Positions 1 to 7,471 of a stretch of 64,000 nucleotides of DNA are shown one piece after another. Under the pieces are notes generated by a model that saw only the letters and a list, made by a program, of their open reading frames with translations, had not been told where the DNA came from and did not search any database. Source of the DNA: an uncultured Planctomycetaceae bacterium (GTDB taxonomy: Bacteria > Planctomycetota > Planctomycetia > Pirellulales > Pirellulaceae); the NCBI GenBank assembly GCA_903863885.1, contig CAIPEB010000449.1:1-64000 (forward strand). The letters run 5' to 3'. Both the position numbers and the translations under genes were made by a program. Every line of letters begins with the position of its first letter. The stretch's first letter is position 1.

Positions 1-830
1 ACAAGATCCAGATCGCCGTCGCCGTCGAAGTCGGCCGCCTCCACGTCGTTGATTCGCCCCTGGCCTTCCAGCAAGGGGATGTTGTCGAACTGGCCGTTGC
101 CCCGATTCCGCAGCCAGACCGCCGATCCCTTGTCGGTGTCAACCGGCCAGAAATCGCCCAGGTCGGCGACCAGCAGATCGAGCAGGCCGTCGCCATCGAA
201 ATCCACCACGCGAGTGCGCGTCGGATGCGGGATCTTCGCGATCACCCTGGCATCCTTGGTCGGGCTCTTGGGATCCCAGAGAATCACCATGCCGTATCGC
301 ATGTCGCAGATCAGCAATTCCTGGGGGCCGTCCTTGGAAAACCGCACGAACTGCACGTTCGAGATGGCGGTCTGCCCGGGGAATACGTCCAGTTGGATAT
401 GCCGTTCCTGGAACTTCCTGGGGGAAGGGGGCGAGCCCATTGCGTCCAGCGGCACGTCGAGGTACTCGGGCGCCCGCAGCACCCAGTAATCGACAGCTTC
501 TTCGATCTGCGGGATGCGCTCTTTCGGCACGGGCCTGCCGCCGGTTGCGTAGCTGTACATTTCCTTGATCTTTTCCGGCCATCGATCCTTGGGTTCGACG
601 TCGGCCGGCGGCAAGATGTGGCAAGTTGAGCAGAAGGTCTCGATTCGCTTGTCCTTCATGCGGACGAGCGGAGTCATGTCTTCCGCACTGGGAGCTTCCT
701 TGTCGGACGCCGGTTTGCCGCTGGACGCGCCGGAGATAACCTGCCAGCGTTTCCACTCGGACCGCAAGTAGAAGCCGATACCGACGGCGACCCAGCCCAG
801 CAAGAACGCGATGATAAGCATCCTGCGCAT
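1..830 (-). CDS. FG-GAP/VCBS repeat protein with CxxCH haem-type motif (3' part missing)
   Basis: The frame runs off the left edge, so only the N-terminal 276 residues are present. It opens with a signal-anchor-like hydrophobic stretch (about residues 4-22), then a C-S-T-C-H motif near residue 69 that fits covalent c-type haem attachment. It continues into a beta-propeller-like part with Asp-rich loops DFDGDGLLD and DFDGDGDLD typical of FG-GAP/VCBS repeats. The ATG lies 4 nt after the stop of the upstream TPR gene on the same strand, so the two are probably co-transcribed and coupled. An extracytoplasmic location is inferred. The substrate is unknown; haem binding rests on one motif only. Confidence 0.75.
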   Translation of the reverse strand, partial: MRRMLIIAFLLGWVAVGIGFYLRSEWKRWQVISGASSGKPASDKEAPSAEDMTPLVRMKDKRIETFCSTCHILPPADVEPKDRWPEKIKEMYSYATGGRPVPKERIPQIEEAVDYWVLRAPEYLDVPLDAMGSPPSPRKFQERHIQLDVFPGQTAISNVQFVRFSKDGPQELLICDMRYGMVILWDPKSPTKDARVIAKIPHPTRTRVVDFDGDGLLDLLVADLGDFWPVDTDKGSAVWLRNRGNGQFDNIPLLEGQGRINDVEAADFDGDGDLDL

Positions 831-834
831 AGGA

Positions 835-2175
835 TTATTTCGTGTTGCCGGGGGCGGCCGGGGATTTTGTCTTGCCGTCCGCGGGGCGGTCCGTCCGCGG
901 GTCGAGGCACTCGGGAGCCCACTCCTTTAGCCGCACGAGCAGTCTTCCGGCGGCTTCATTGTCTCCGCAGCATTCGGCGTACCTGGCGATTCGCTTGAGG
1001 ATACCGGGAGGTACGTTTTCCACGCTCTCCATGACCAGGATGTCTTTGCGCAGCGACGTTCCCTGCTGCGAACGGTCCTCGTAGATCTTGACTTGTTCGA
1101 GGTTTCCTAGAGATCGCTCCACGCTGGCCATCTGATGCTGGGACCGGTAGTCGTAGGGGTTGATTTCCATCGCCTTCTCGAAGGCCGCTTTGGCCTCCTG
1201 GAACTCGCCCCTGGCCACGTGCACCCAGCCCTTGTACCTCCAGAAGCGTCCGTCCGCTGCGGCGGCCTTGGGAGCGCGGCTGAGCAGACTGACCGTCCCT
1301 TCGACGTCGCCCTTCGTCGTGGACATTTCGAGATGGTAGACCAGCAGTTCCAGGTTCTGCGGGAACCGCTTGAAGTACTCCCCGATGATCTGCTGGTGGT
1401 ACGGGATTCCTTTCTCTGTCGCCGGGTCCTCCACCGGGTCCTCGGAGTAGTCGAGTCCGCGGCTCAGTACGCGGAAGATCGCTCGCGGGACGAGGAACAG
1501 CTCCTCGTCAGGGTGATCGAGCGACCATTTTGTCGTGACCGTATAGGCGTCGGAGAAGGAAAGCCAGTCCCGGGCGACGAGGTAGACATACGTTTCGGGG
1601 ACGTCGGCGTCATGGCGAATCGCCTGGCGAATATGCGCCGCCATCTTTTCCCGCTGCAGCGTGAACGCGTAGAAAGATATCAAGCGACGCCGGGCTTCGA
1701 CGTTCTTCGGGTCCAGCCGCACCGCCCGCTCGAGAACTTCCCCCGCTCGGATCGGTTGATTCAGCGGTCCGAACAGGATCGCCGATTGCTCGACCAGTGC
1801 GGTCGGTGTGATCGGGTCCGTATCGGGGAGCTGGTCCAGCAGGTAACTGGCCCGTTCAAACGCGCCTCGCTGGAACGCTGATTCGGCCAGATGGACAAGA
1901 GGCGTCGCTTCGTCCGGCCGCCACCAGCTCCATTGGGAGGCGAGCCGATCCAGCCGCTCCCAGTCCTTGGCCCGCAGGGCTTCCCGGCACGCTTCGGGCA
2001 GGCCCGCAGTGGCGGATTGCTTCAATTGCCAATAGCCGATCGCGGCGAAACCAAGGCACGCTGCCACGATGCCGATTCGCACCGAATTTCTCAGAAAACT
2101 TGACCGCTTCGGAACCAGTTCGGGAACAGGTTCCCCCCACTGGTCTCGTTCGCCAATCTGACTGCCCAAATCCAT
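835..2175 (-). CDS. membrane-anchored TPR protein
   Basis: A 446-residue protein with a polar N-terminus, one hydrophobic segment (about residues 32-52), and a long helical region with the alternating small/aromatic pattern of tetratricopeptide repeats, for example VLERAVRLDPKNVEARRR and FEKAMEINPYDYRSQ. TPR arrays mediate protein-protein contacts; the single anchor suggests the array sits on the periplasmic face. The gene is followed 4 nt later by the CxxCH/VCBS gene, so the two products may act together. No enzymatic motif is visible and the specific function is unknown. Confidence 0.75.
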   Translation of the reverse strand: MDLGSQIGERDQWGEPVPELVPKRSSFLRNSVRIGIVAACLGFAAIGYWQLKQSATAGLPEACREALRAKDWERLDRLASQWSWWRPDEATPLVHLAESAFQRGAFERASYLLDQLPDTDPITPTALVEQSAILFGPLNQPIRAGEVLERAVRLDPKNVEARRRLISFYAFTLQREKMAAHIRQAIRHDADVPETYVYLVARDWLSFSDAYTVTTKWSLDHPDEELFLVPRAIFRVLSRGLDYSEDPVEDPATEKGIPYHQQIIGEYFKRFPQNLELLVYHLEMSTTKGDVEGTVSLLSRAPKAAAADGRFWRYKGWVHVARGEFQEAKAAFEKAMEINPYDYRSQHQMASVERSLGNLEQVKIYEDRSQQGTSLRKDILVMESVENVPPGILKRIARYAECCGDNEAAGRLLVRLKEWAPECLDPRTDRPADGKTKSPAAPGNTK

Positions 2176-2711
2176 GCGAGCTGCATCCGCGTCGGAAAAA
2201 CGGGCGTCTCCGCGCCTCCGAACAGGTTACCGACGAATACCCATTCGGCCTGCCGCCCCAAACGTCCAAACGTAACACGGTTCAAGTTTACTCAGGCCCG
2301 ATGGAAAACGCCAAGTATGGCGGCGCGAGGCGGATCTCGGGGGGAGCGAGCGGCTTTGCTGAGAAGCCATCCGCTTTTTTCTTGAATTTAACTCCCACAA
2401 ACGTGCGATATTCTCTTGATTTGCCTGGGCAGAGGGGTAAACTCACCGTTTGTAAAAATAGGGGGAGAATAAAGAATCCGACTGGACTCAAAGCCGATCG
2501 GAGCGGTCGTGAGCTTTCCCGAGAGTCCGGTGTGTTCGGTTGGTTTTGCAAACAAGTCTGCGTTCTGAGCGTATCTACGCGGAAAAACTTGCGTTGGTTC
2601 ACTGAATCAACCGAACTTTTCAGATTGGGCGTTTTGGAATCTTGTGCAGCCTCGCGTTCATCGAGGTCAGGCTAAAGAGACGTGGTCTTGCCATAAACAG
2701 GAGGGTTTTTT
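2176..2711. other. 536-bp divergent intergenic region
   Basis: This region separates the leftward TPR gene from the rightward lipoprotein gene, so it should hold both promoters. Short open frames here lack ribosome sites and family resemblance. It has AT-rich patches around 2380-2470 and no clear hairpin or terminator. I could not assign a promoter with confidence. Confidence 0.4.
2699..2705 (+). promoter_or_regulatory. ribosome binding site that fixes a GTG start
   Basis: AGGAGGG lies six T residues upstream of the GTG at 2712. This strong, well-spaced Shine-Dalgarno supports the GTG as the real start of the following lipoprotein gene. Confidence 0.7.
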
Positions 2712-3176
2712 GTGAGCCGGTTTATTTCTGGTGCGGTCGTGTTGGTTGCCTTGATCGCGGTGATGTCAGTGGGCTGCACAGGCCAGTCCGGGCCGAAAAC
2801 GGTTCCGGTCAAGGGAACGTTGACGATTGACGGTGCTCCCGCCGACGGTGTTACGATCAGTCTGGCACCGCAGGAGTCGTCCAATCCGGTCGCAAGCGGC
2901 GTGGTGAATAAAGGCGAGTTTGAGTTGTATTCGGGTACTCAAGGCGCCAAGGGTGCGGTACCGGGCAAGTACAAAGTCGTTCTGGCCGCGGCCGGAATAG
3001 GCTCGAAAGAAGAGGCCATGAAGAAGTACGCCGGTGGCGGCCCCGGCGGGAAATCGTCCGCGCCAAAGGAAGCGCCTCTGCCGTTCCCCGAGAAATACGC
3101 CAGCTCGGCAACCTCGGATAAAGAAGTCGAAATCACAGCGGACGGCGCTGACCTGAAAATCGACATCACGAAATAG
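2712..3176 (+). CDS. small secreted lipoprotein, carboxypeptidase-regulatory-like fold
   Basis: A 154-residue protein starting at GTG. Residues 1-21 form a lipoprotein signal peptide ending in a lipobox-like AVMSVGC. The mature part starts with VPVKGTLTIDGAPADGV, the opening strand pattern of small beta-sandwich (transthyretin-like or carboxypeptidase regulatory) lipoproteins that are very common in planctomycetes. A Gly/Lys/Pro-rich segment follows (about residues 95-125). Such lipoproteins often sit next to DUF1559 genes, as here (94 bp upstream of one). A surface or envelope structural role is inferred; no enzymatic residues are seen. Confidence 0.7.
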   Translation: MSRFISGAVVLVALIAVMSVGCTGQSGPKTVPVKGTLTIDGAPADGVTISLAPQESSNPVASGVVNKGEFELYSGTQGAKGAVPGKYKVVLAAAGIGSKEEAMKKYAGGGPGGKSSAPKEAPLPFPEKYASSATSDKEVEITADGADLKIDITK

Positions 3177-3270
3177 TTAGCTGTTTTTGGGCTGCACCAC
3201 TCGCGTTTTCACTGCGAGGCGGACGCAGTCACGTTGGGTCTTTTTTTACTCATCTGATGCGGGGTGCTCT

Positions 3271-4368
3271 ATGTCGGATCTTGTCTGTCGACGCAGTAGA
3301 AAGCGTGGTTTCACGCTGGTGGAATTGTTGGTGGTTATCGCCATCATCGGGATTTTGGTGGCCTTGCTGCTGCCTGCCGTTCAGGCAGCGCGGGAAGCGG
3401 CTCGGCGCATGAAGTGCTCGAACAACCTCAAGCAATTGGGGTTGGCCATTCACAACTATGCCGACAAGTACACCGAACAGTTTCCGTGGAACGGTTGGGA
3501 TGGCAACGGTGAAGACTGGGGGAACCGTAATCCTCCGCTGGTGCGGGCAACCTGGCAGGCCTACACCTATTCGTGGCTGGTCGCGATTCTGCCGTACGTT
3601 GAACAGCAGTCGCTCTACGACTCGCTGAATTTCAAGGATCCCGGCGGCAACGCGGGTATCGTGGTTGGAGCCAATGGCCAGACCAATCGCACGCTGCGCA
3701 CGACGATCCTTCCTATTTTCCTTTGCCCGTCGGACGGTAGGGAGCCCATCTGGAATTGGTGCAATACCGCGAATATGACCGAAAACAATCCCGGTGCTCG
3801 TACCGACTATGTAGGGAGCCTCGGACACGTTTGGGGCGGCTGGCGAGATTCCCCGCGGTTGCCGGATTTCATTGATCCGCGGACCGGCAACTCCGGCGTG
3901 TTCCGGAGAGATTCCGATCCAGGAACGCCGTGGGTTAACCAGAACTGGATGCAGGATCAACCCCGTTGCCAGGGACCGTTCCGTTACCTGGGGTCGGCGA
4001 AACTGTCTGCCATTATTGACGGTACCAGCAACACGATTGCCGCGTACGAAGATATGCACTGGAAGGGTGGCAACAGCGCTAACCTCGCCGAACCGTTCAA
4101 TTATGACCCCAACGATGACAGTTCCTGGCTTGATCCGCTGGCTTGCGTCGGCAACCTGCGCAATCCGATGAACAACAAGAACCCGGCATGGCAGGGGGAC
4201 GGTTGGGCCGGTGATCCCCGCGTTCACAATTGGAGTAGCTACCACTCGGGTGGGGCCGGCTGCGTCATGGCTGATGGAAGCGTTCAGTTCCAAAGCCAGA
4301 CGATGGATCACTTCGTGCGTTATGCGTTGGCGACCAAAGCCGGCAAGGAAAGCGTGCAGTTGCCGTAA
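3271..4368 (+). CDS. DUF1559 protein with type IV prepilin N-terminus
   Basis: A 365-residue protein. I chose the ATG at 3271 because it puts the prepilin cleavage/methylation motif GFTLVELLVVIAIIG directly after a short basic leader (RRSRKR). Cleavage after Gly and a hydrophobic helix are expected, as in type II secretion pseudopilins. The rest matches the planctomycete DUF1559 family: KCSNNLKQLGLAIHNY after the helix, and an ADGSVQF motif near the C-terminus. Planctomycetes carry many paralogues, thought to be surface or pilus-like proteins. It follows the lipoprotein gene and is closed by a strong terminator, so the two form a short operon. Confidence 0.92.
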   Translation: MSDLVCRRSRKRGFTLVELLVVIAIIGILVALLLPAVQAAREAARRMKCSNNLKQLGLAIHNYADKYTEQFPWNGWDGNGEDWGNRNPPLVRATWQAYTYSWLVAILPYVEQQSLYDSLNFKDPGGNAGIVVGANGQTNRTLRTTILPIFLCPSDGREPIWNWCNTANMTENNPGARTDYVGSLGHVWGGWRDSPRLPDFIDPRTGNSGVFRRDSDPGTPWVNQNWMQDQPRCQGPFRYLGSAKLSAIIDGTSNTIAAYEDMHWKGGNSANLAEPFNYDPNDDSSWLDPLACVGNLRNPMNNKNPAWQGDGWAGDPRVHNWSSYHSGGAGCVMADGSVQFQSQTMDHFVRYALATKAGKESVQLP

Positions 4369-4397
4369 CGGCGGAACTGCTTTCGGATGAATTCAAG

Positions 4398-4433
4398 CAC
4401 CTCGGAAACTCTCGGGTTTCCGAGGTGTTTTTT
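4398..4433 (+). terminator. Rho-independent terminator after the DUF1559 gene
   Basis: A perfect 12-bp stem (CACCTCGGAAAC at 4398-4409 pairs with GTTTCCGAGGTG at 4416-4427), a 6-nt loop, then six T residues. It lies 30 bp after the DUF1559 stop codon and is the clearest intrinsic terminator in the window. Confidence 0.93.
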
Positions 4434-4518
4434 ATGCGCGGTTAGTAGCGGCCGAGTGAATTGATCCGTATTTAGTCCGTGTTCATCCGTGGCCTCTTCC
4501 CTTCAGTCTGGCGAGAAG

Positions 4519-5343
4519 TCAACGAACGGTGGGGGTAGCGCCTTGGGGTGGTTGATCGAATAGCGCCGCTGGCAGGCGAAGGGTGCCGAGGTCATTACGT
4601 CCGGGTTTGATGGAGATCTTCCGCCGTCCGCGGGGCCAGTCGGCCGTGTTGACGTATCCGATCCGCTCCTGCCACATCTGGAATTCCAGTTCTCCGACCG
4701 GCAGTTTGGGGATGCGAAATGCGCCGTCCGTTCCGGTGATGGCAACGTAGGGGTGCGCCAGCGGCAGGATATAACCGCGCTCCCACGGATGGTAATTGCA
4801 GGCGATCGGAACGGGGACCCGCTGTCCGGTCTTGAACTTCCACGACGCGGAGCCTTTGACTTCGAGCACAAAGTTCGCCGCTGCGTCGTTAAACGGCGAG
4901 AAGGCGATATTCTGCGGCACAGGGTCGGAGTTGATCGAGAAGAACTCCTGCTTCGACAGCCAGATCGACATGCAGTGCGGAATGAAGATGCAGTTGCGGT
5001 TATCGAGCGTCACTCGCGGCCCGACCGAAGTCTCCAGGTCGGGATGGATCTTCGGGACGTCCGTCCGCACATAGATGTAGACATTCTGCAGGCCGCCGTC
5101 CTGGCCGACCATCAGCGATTCGTCACGGATATCAAATTTCCCGCAGCACTCCACGTCTTTGTCCACGGTGAGTGGTTTTCGCGGCGGCGCCGTTCCGTCG
5201 TAGACCAGTCGGCCTTCCAGGTCGCCCCACTCGCCGCTCTCGGCGGCCTCGGCTTCCCCGCAGATCCGCGAAACGGCGATGCAGGCTCCGGCCGCGCTGG
5301 TGATGTCCTGCAGGAACCGCCGCCGCTCGAATCGAAATGTCAT
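4519..5343 (-). CDS. Tat-exported cupredoxin-like protein with incomplete copper site
   Basis: A 274-residue protein. The N-terminus RRRFLQ plus a hydrophobic stretch and an AEAAES cleavage region looks like a twin-arginine signal. The body resembles planctomycete plastocyanin-like or methylamine-utilisation-type proteins: NSDPVPQNIAF (about residues 138-148), then ACNYHPWERGY (181-191), then HPYVAITGTDGAFRIPKLP. A Cys-x2-His pair (C182, H185) matches half of a type-1 copper site, but the usual His-Asn is Gln-Asn here and no Met follows the His-Pro-Trp. It may have lost copper or bind it differently. It is a single gene flanked by inverted short repeats, transcribed away from its neighbours. 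Confidence 0.65.
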   Translation of the reverse strand: MTFRFERRRFLQDITSAAGACIAVSRICGEAEAAESGEWGDLEGRLVYDGTAPPRKPLTVDKDVECCGKFDIRDESLMVGQDGGLQNVYIYVRTDVPKIHPDLETSVGPRVTLDNRNCIFIPHCMSIWLSKQEFFSINSDPVPQNIAFSPFNDAAANFVLEVKGSASWKFKTGQRVPVPIACNYHPWERGYILPLAHPYVAITGTDGAFRIPKLPVGELEFQMWQERIGYVNTADWPRGRRKISIKPGRNDLGTLRLPAALFDQPPQGATPTVR

Positions 5344-5644
5344 TTGCGAACTTCTTTCATGACTTCGCTGCCATCTTCCGTCTCGACCGTTCCGTCAAAA
5401 TAGTTAACCGGTCGGCGGGCAGCAACCTCAACGGGGTTCGGGGGAAGGCTGCGACTGACGGGGGAGGCCACGGATTGGCACGGATGGCCACGGATAAAAC
5501 TACGCTGGCGATTCGGCTTTTTTCTTCCGGCACGTTGAATGGAGTTTTTTCGACTGATGGCTATAGTTAACGACTGCGCCGAGGAGAACGGGTCATTGGA
5601 CCCGGGTGCGACCTCGTTGGTTTGAACGTCGTCCGGAACTTCGC
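5344..5644. other. divergent intergenic region with a CCACGGAT-type repeat
   Basis: This 301-bp spacer separates the cupredoxin-like gene from the UnbV operon. It contains a cluster of CACGGAT units (5464-5496); its first 12 bp (GAGGCCACGGAT) are the exact reverse complement of 4485-4496 on the other side of the cupredoxin-like gene. No convincing promoter was assigned. Confidence 0.45.
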
Positions 5645-7471
5645 ATGCGGCAGGGTAACTCAATTCCGCTTAAATCGGTGATCGGGATATGCCTCCTGAT
5701 CGCGTGCGGCTGTGGACGCGAGGGCCGGGACAAGAAACCGGGTGATGGCGCGGCGAATCCCTTTGCCATGTCCGGTGCGGCCGACGCTCACCCGAAATCC
5801 GCTGGTCGGGATGTTCAGCCGAGCACGAATTGCAGCCTGTTTCGCGACGTACACGAATCGGCCAATCTGAGGCACGTGTATCAGAACGGCGAGCGCGGGC
5901 GTGCCCTGTTGATGGAGACGACGGGAGGCGGCGCGGGGTGGTTGGACATTGATTCCGACGGACACTGGGACCTGTACCTCAACCAGGGAGGCGATTCCAC
6001 GGCGGCGGCCGATGTGCCTCAGCCCAACGACGCGCTTTTCCGCAATCGAGGTGACGGCACGTTCGACGACGTGACGGCACTGGCTGGAATCGTCGAACTT
6101 CGGTTCAGTCAGGGCGTGGCGATCGGCGACTTCGACAATGACGGTTTCGATGATATCTACGTGACGAATCTGGGCCGCAACACGCTGTTTCACAACCGGG
6201 GCGATGGCACGTTCTGCGATGTGACCGGACATGCCGGGGTTGGAGACGACCGCTGGAGCGCTTCGGCTGCCTGGGCCGACCTGGATCTCGACGGGGACCT
6301 CGACCTGTACGTCTGCAACTATTGCGTTTACGATCCGCACAACCCGCGCGAGTGCCGCAGCGAGAAGGGCGAGCCCCGCATCTGCCATCCGGGCGAAATA
6401 CCACCGTGGCCGGACCAGTGTTATTTCAGTCAGGGAGACGGGACGTTTGTTGGAGAGACCGAAAGCCGCGGCCTGGTCGATAGCGGCGGACGGGGACTGG
6501 GAGTCGCCGTCGCAGACTTTAACAACGACGGTTTGCCGGACATTCTCGTGACGAATGACACCACCGCGAATTTCTATTTTGTGAACCTCGGCGGGGGACG
6601 CTTCGAGGAGCGGGCAGCCGTCGACGGGTGTGCGACGGACTTCAACGGCAACACGATGGCGAACATGGGGGTCAGCGTCAACGATCTCGACAATGACGGG
6701 AATCTCGACGCGTACATCACGCATTTCCATATGGAGTCCGACACGCTGTATCGGAACTACGGCCCGGCCGGCTTTCGTGACGAAAGTGCCGTGATGGGAC
6801 TCAGGGCCTTGACCATGGATCGGCTGGCATTCGGCGTCGTGATGGCCGATTTCAACCAGGACGGAAGGATGGACGTTTTCACTGCCTGCGGCCACATCGA
6901 GAATTCCCCGGGATATCCCTATTACCGGATGTCGCCCCAGTTGTTCGCCTTTGACGGGCGCCGCTGGAACGACTGCAGCGACTGCGGAGGCGACTATTTC
7001 CGAGGGAAATATGTGGGGAGGGCGGTTGCTGCCTGCGACTACGACGAGGACGGCGACCTGGATCTGGTTGTAGCGCAGGAAAACGATCCCGCGGCACTGC
7101 TGCGAAATGAATCGCAGCGGGGACACTGGCTCAAGTTCTTCATGCGAGGACGGGAGAGCAATCGTCGGGGAATCGGTTGCCGCATCTCGCTTCGCGCGGG
7201 ATCTGTCACGTACACTCAGGAGCTTTGCGGCGGGACGAGTTACGCCTGCACGCATCAGCCATCGCTGGTTTTCGGATTGGGGCCTTGGAATCAGCCGTGT
7301 CAGGTGACGGTGCGCTGGCCGAGCGGACGGACGCAGAGTCTGGAGAGCGTCGCCGTCGACCGTACGGTTGTGCTGGACGAAGAGCAGGCCCGGCTTGCGC
7401 CGGACAGTCGCCCCGCGACGCAGACGGAGCGGTCCGCGGGCAAACGGGAACGACAAAAGGAAGGCACATGA
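5645..7471 (+). CDS. lipoprotein with FG-GAP/VCBS repeats and C-terminal ASPIC/UnbV domain (CRTAC1-like)
   Basis: A 608-residue protein; the start at 5645 gives a lipoprotein signal peptide with lipobox LLIACGC. The body is a seven-bladed-propeller-type protein with repeated Asp-rich calcium loops (DIDSDGHWD, DFDNDGFDD, DLDLDGDLD, DFNNDGLPD, DLDNDGNLD, DFNQDGRMD, DYDEDGDLD). The C-terminal section (about residues 500-585, RGIGCRISLRAG to VRWPSGRTQ) is the ASPIC/UnbV domain. Such proteins are extracytoplasmic and resemble cartilage acidic protein 1; their bacterial role is not established. It is coupled by an ATGA overlap to a paralogue directly downstream. Confidence 0.88.
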   Translation: MRQGNSIPLKSVIGICLLIACGCGREGRDKKPGDGAANPFAMSGAADAHPKSAGRDVQPSTNCSLFRDVHESANLRHVYQNGERGRALLMETTGGGAGWLDIDSDGHWDLYLNQGGDSTAAADVPQPNDALFRNRGDGTFDDVTALAGIVELRFSQGVAIGDFDNDGFDDIYVTNLGRNTLFHNRGDGTFCDVTGHAGVGDDRWSASAAWADLDLDGDLDLYVCNYCVYDPHNPRECRSEKGEPRICHPGEIPPWPDQCYFSQGDGTFVGETESRGLVDSGGRGLGVAVADFNNDGLPDILVTNDTTANFYFVNLGGGRFEERAAVDGCATDFNGNTMANMGVSVNDLDNDGNLDAYITHFHMESDTLYRNYGPAGFRDESAVMGLRALTMDRLAFGVVMADFNQDGRMDVFTACGHIENSPGYPYYRMSPQLFAFDGRRWNDCSDCGGDYFRGKYVGRAVAACDYDEDGDLDLVVAQENDPAALLRNESQRGHWLKFFMRGRESNRRGIGCRISLRAGSVTYTQELCGGTSYACTHQPSLVFGLGPWNQPCQVTVRWPSGRTQSLESVAVDRTVVLDEEQARLAPDSRPATQTERSAGKRERQKEGT

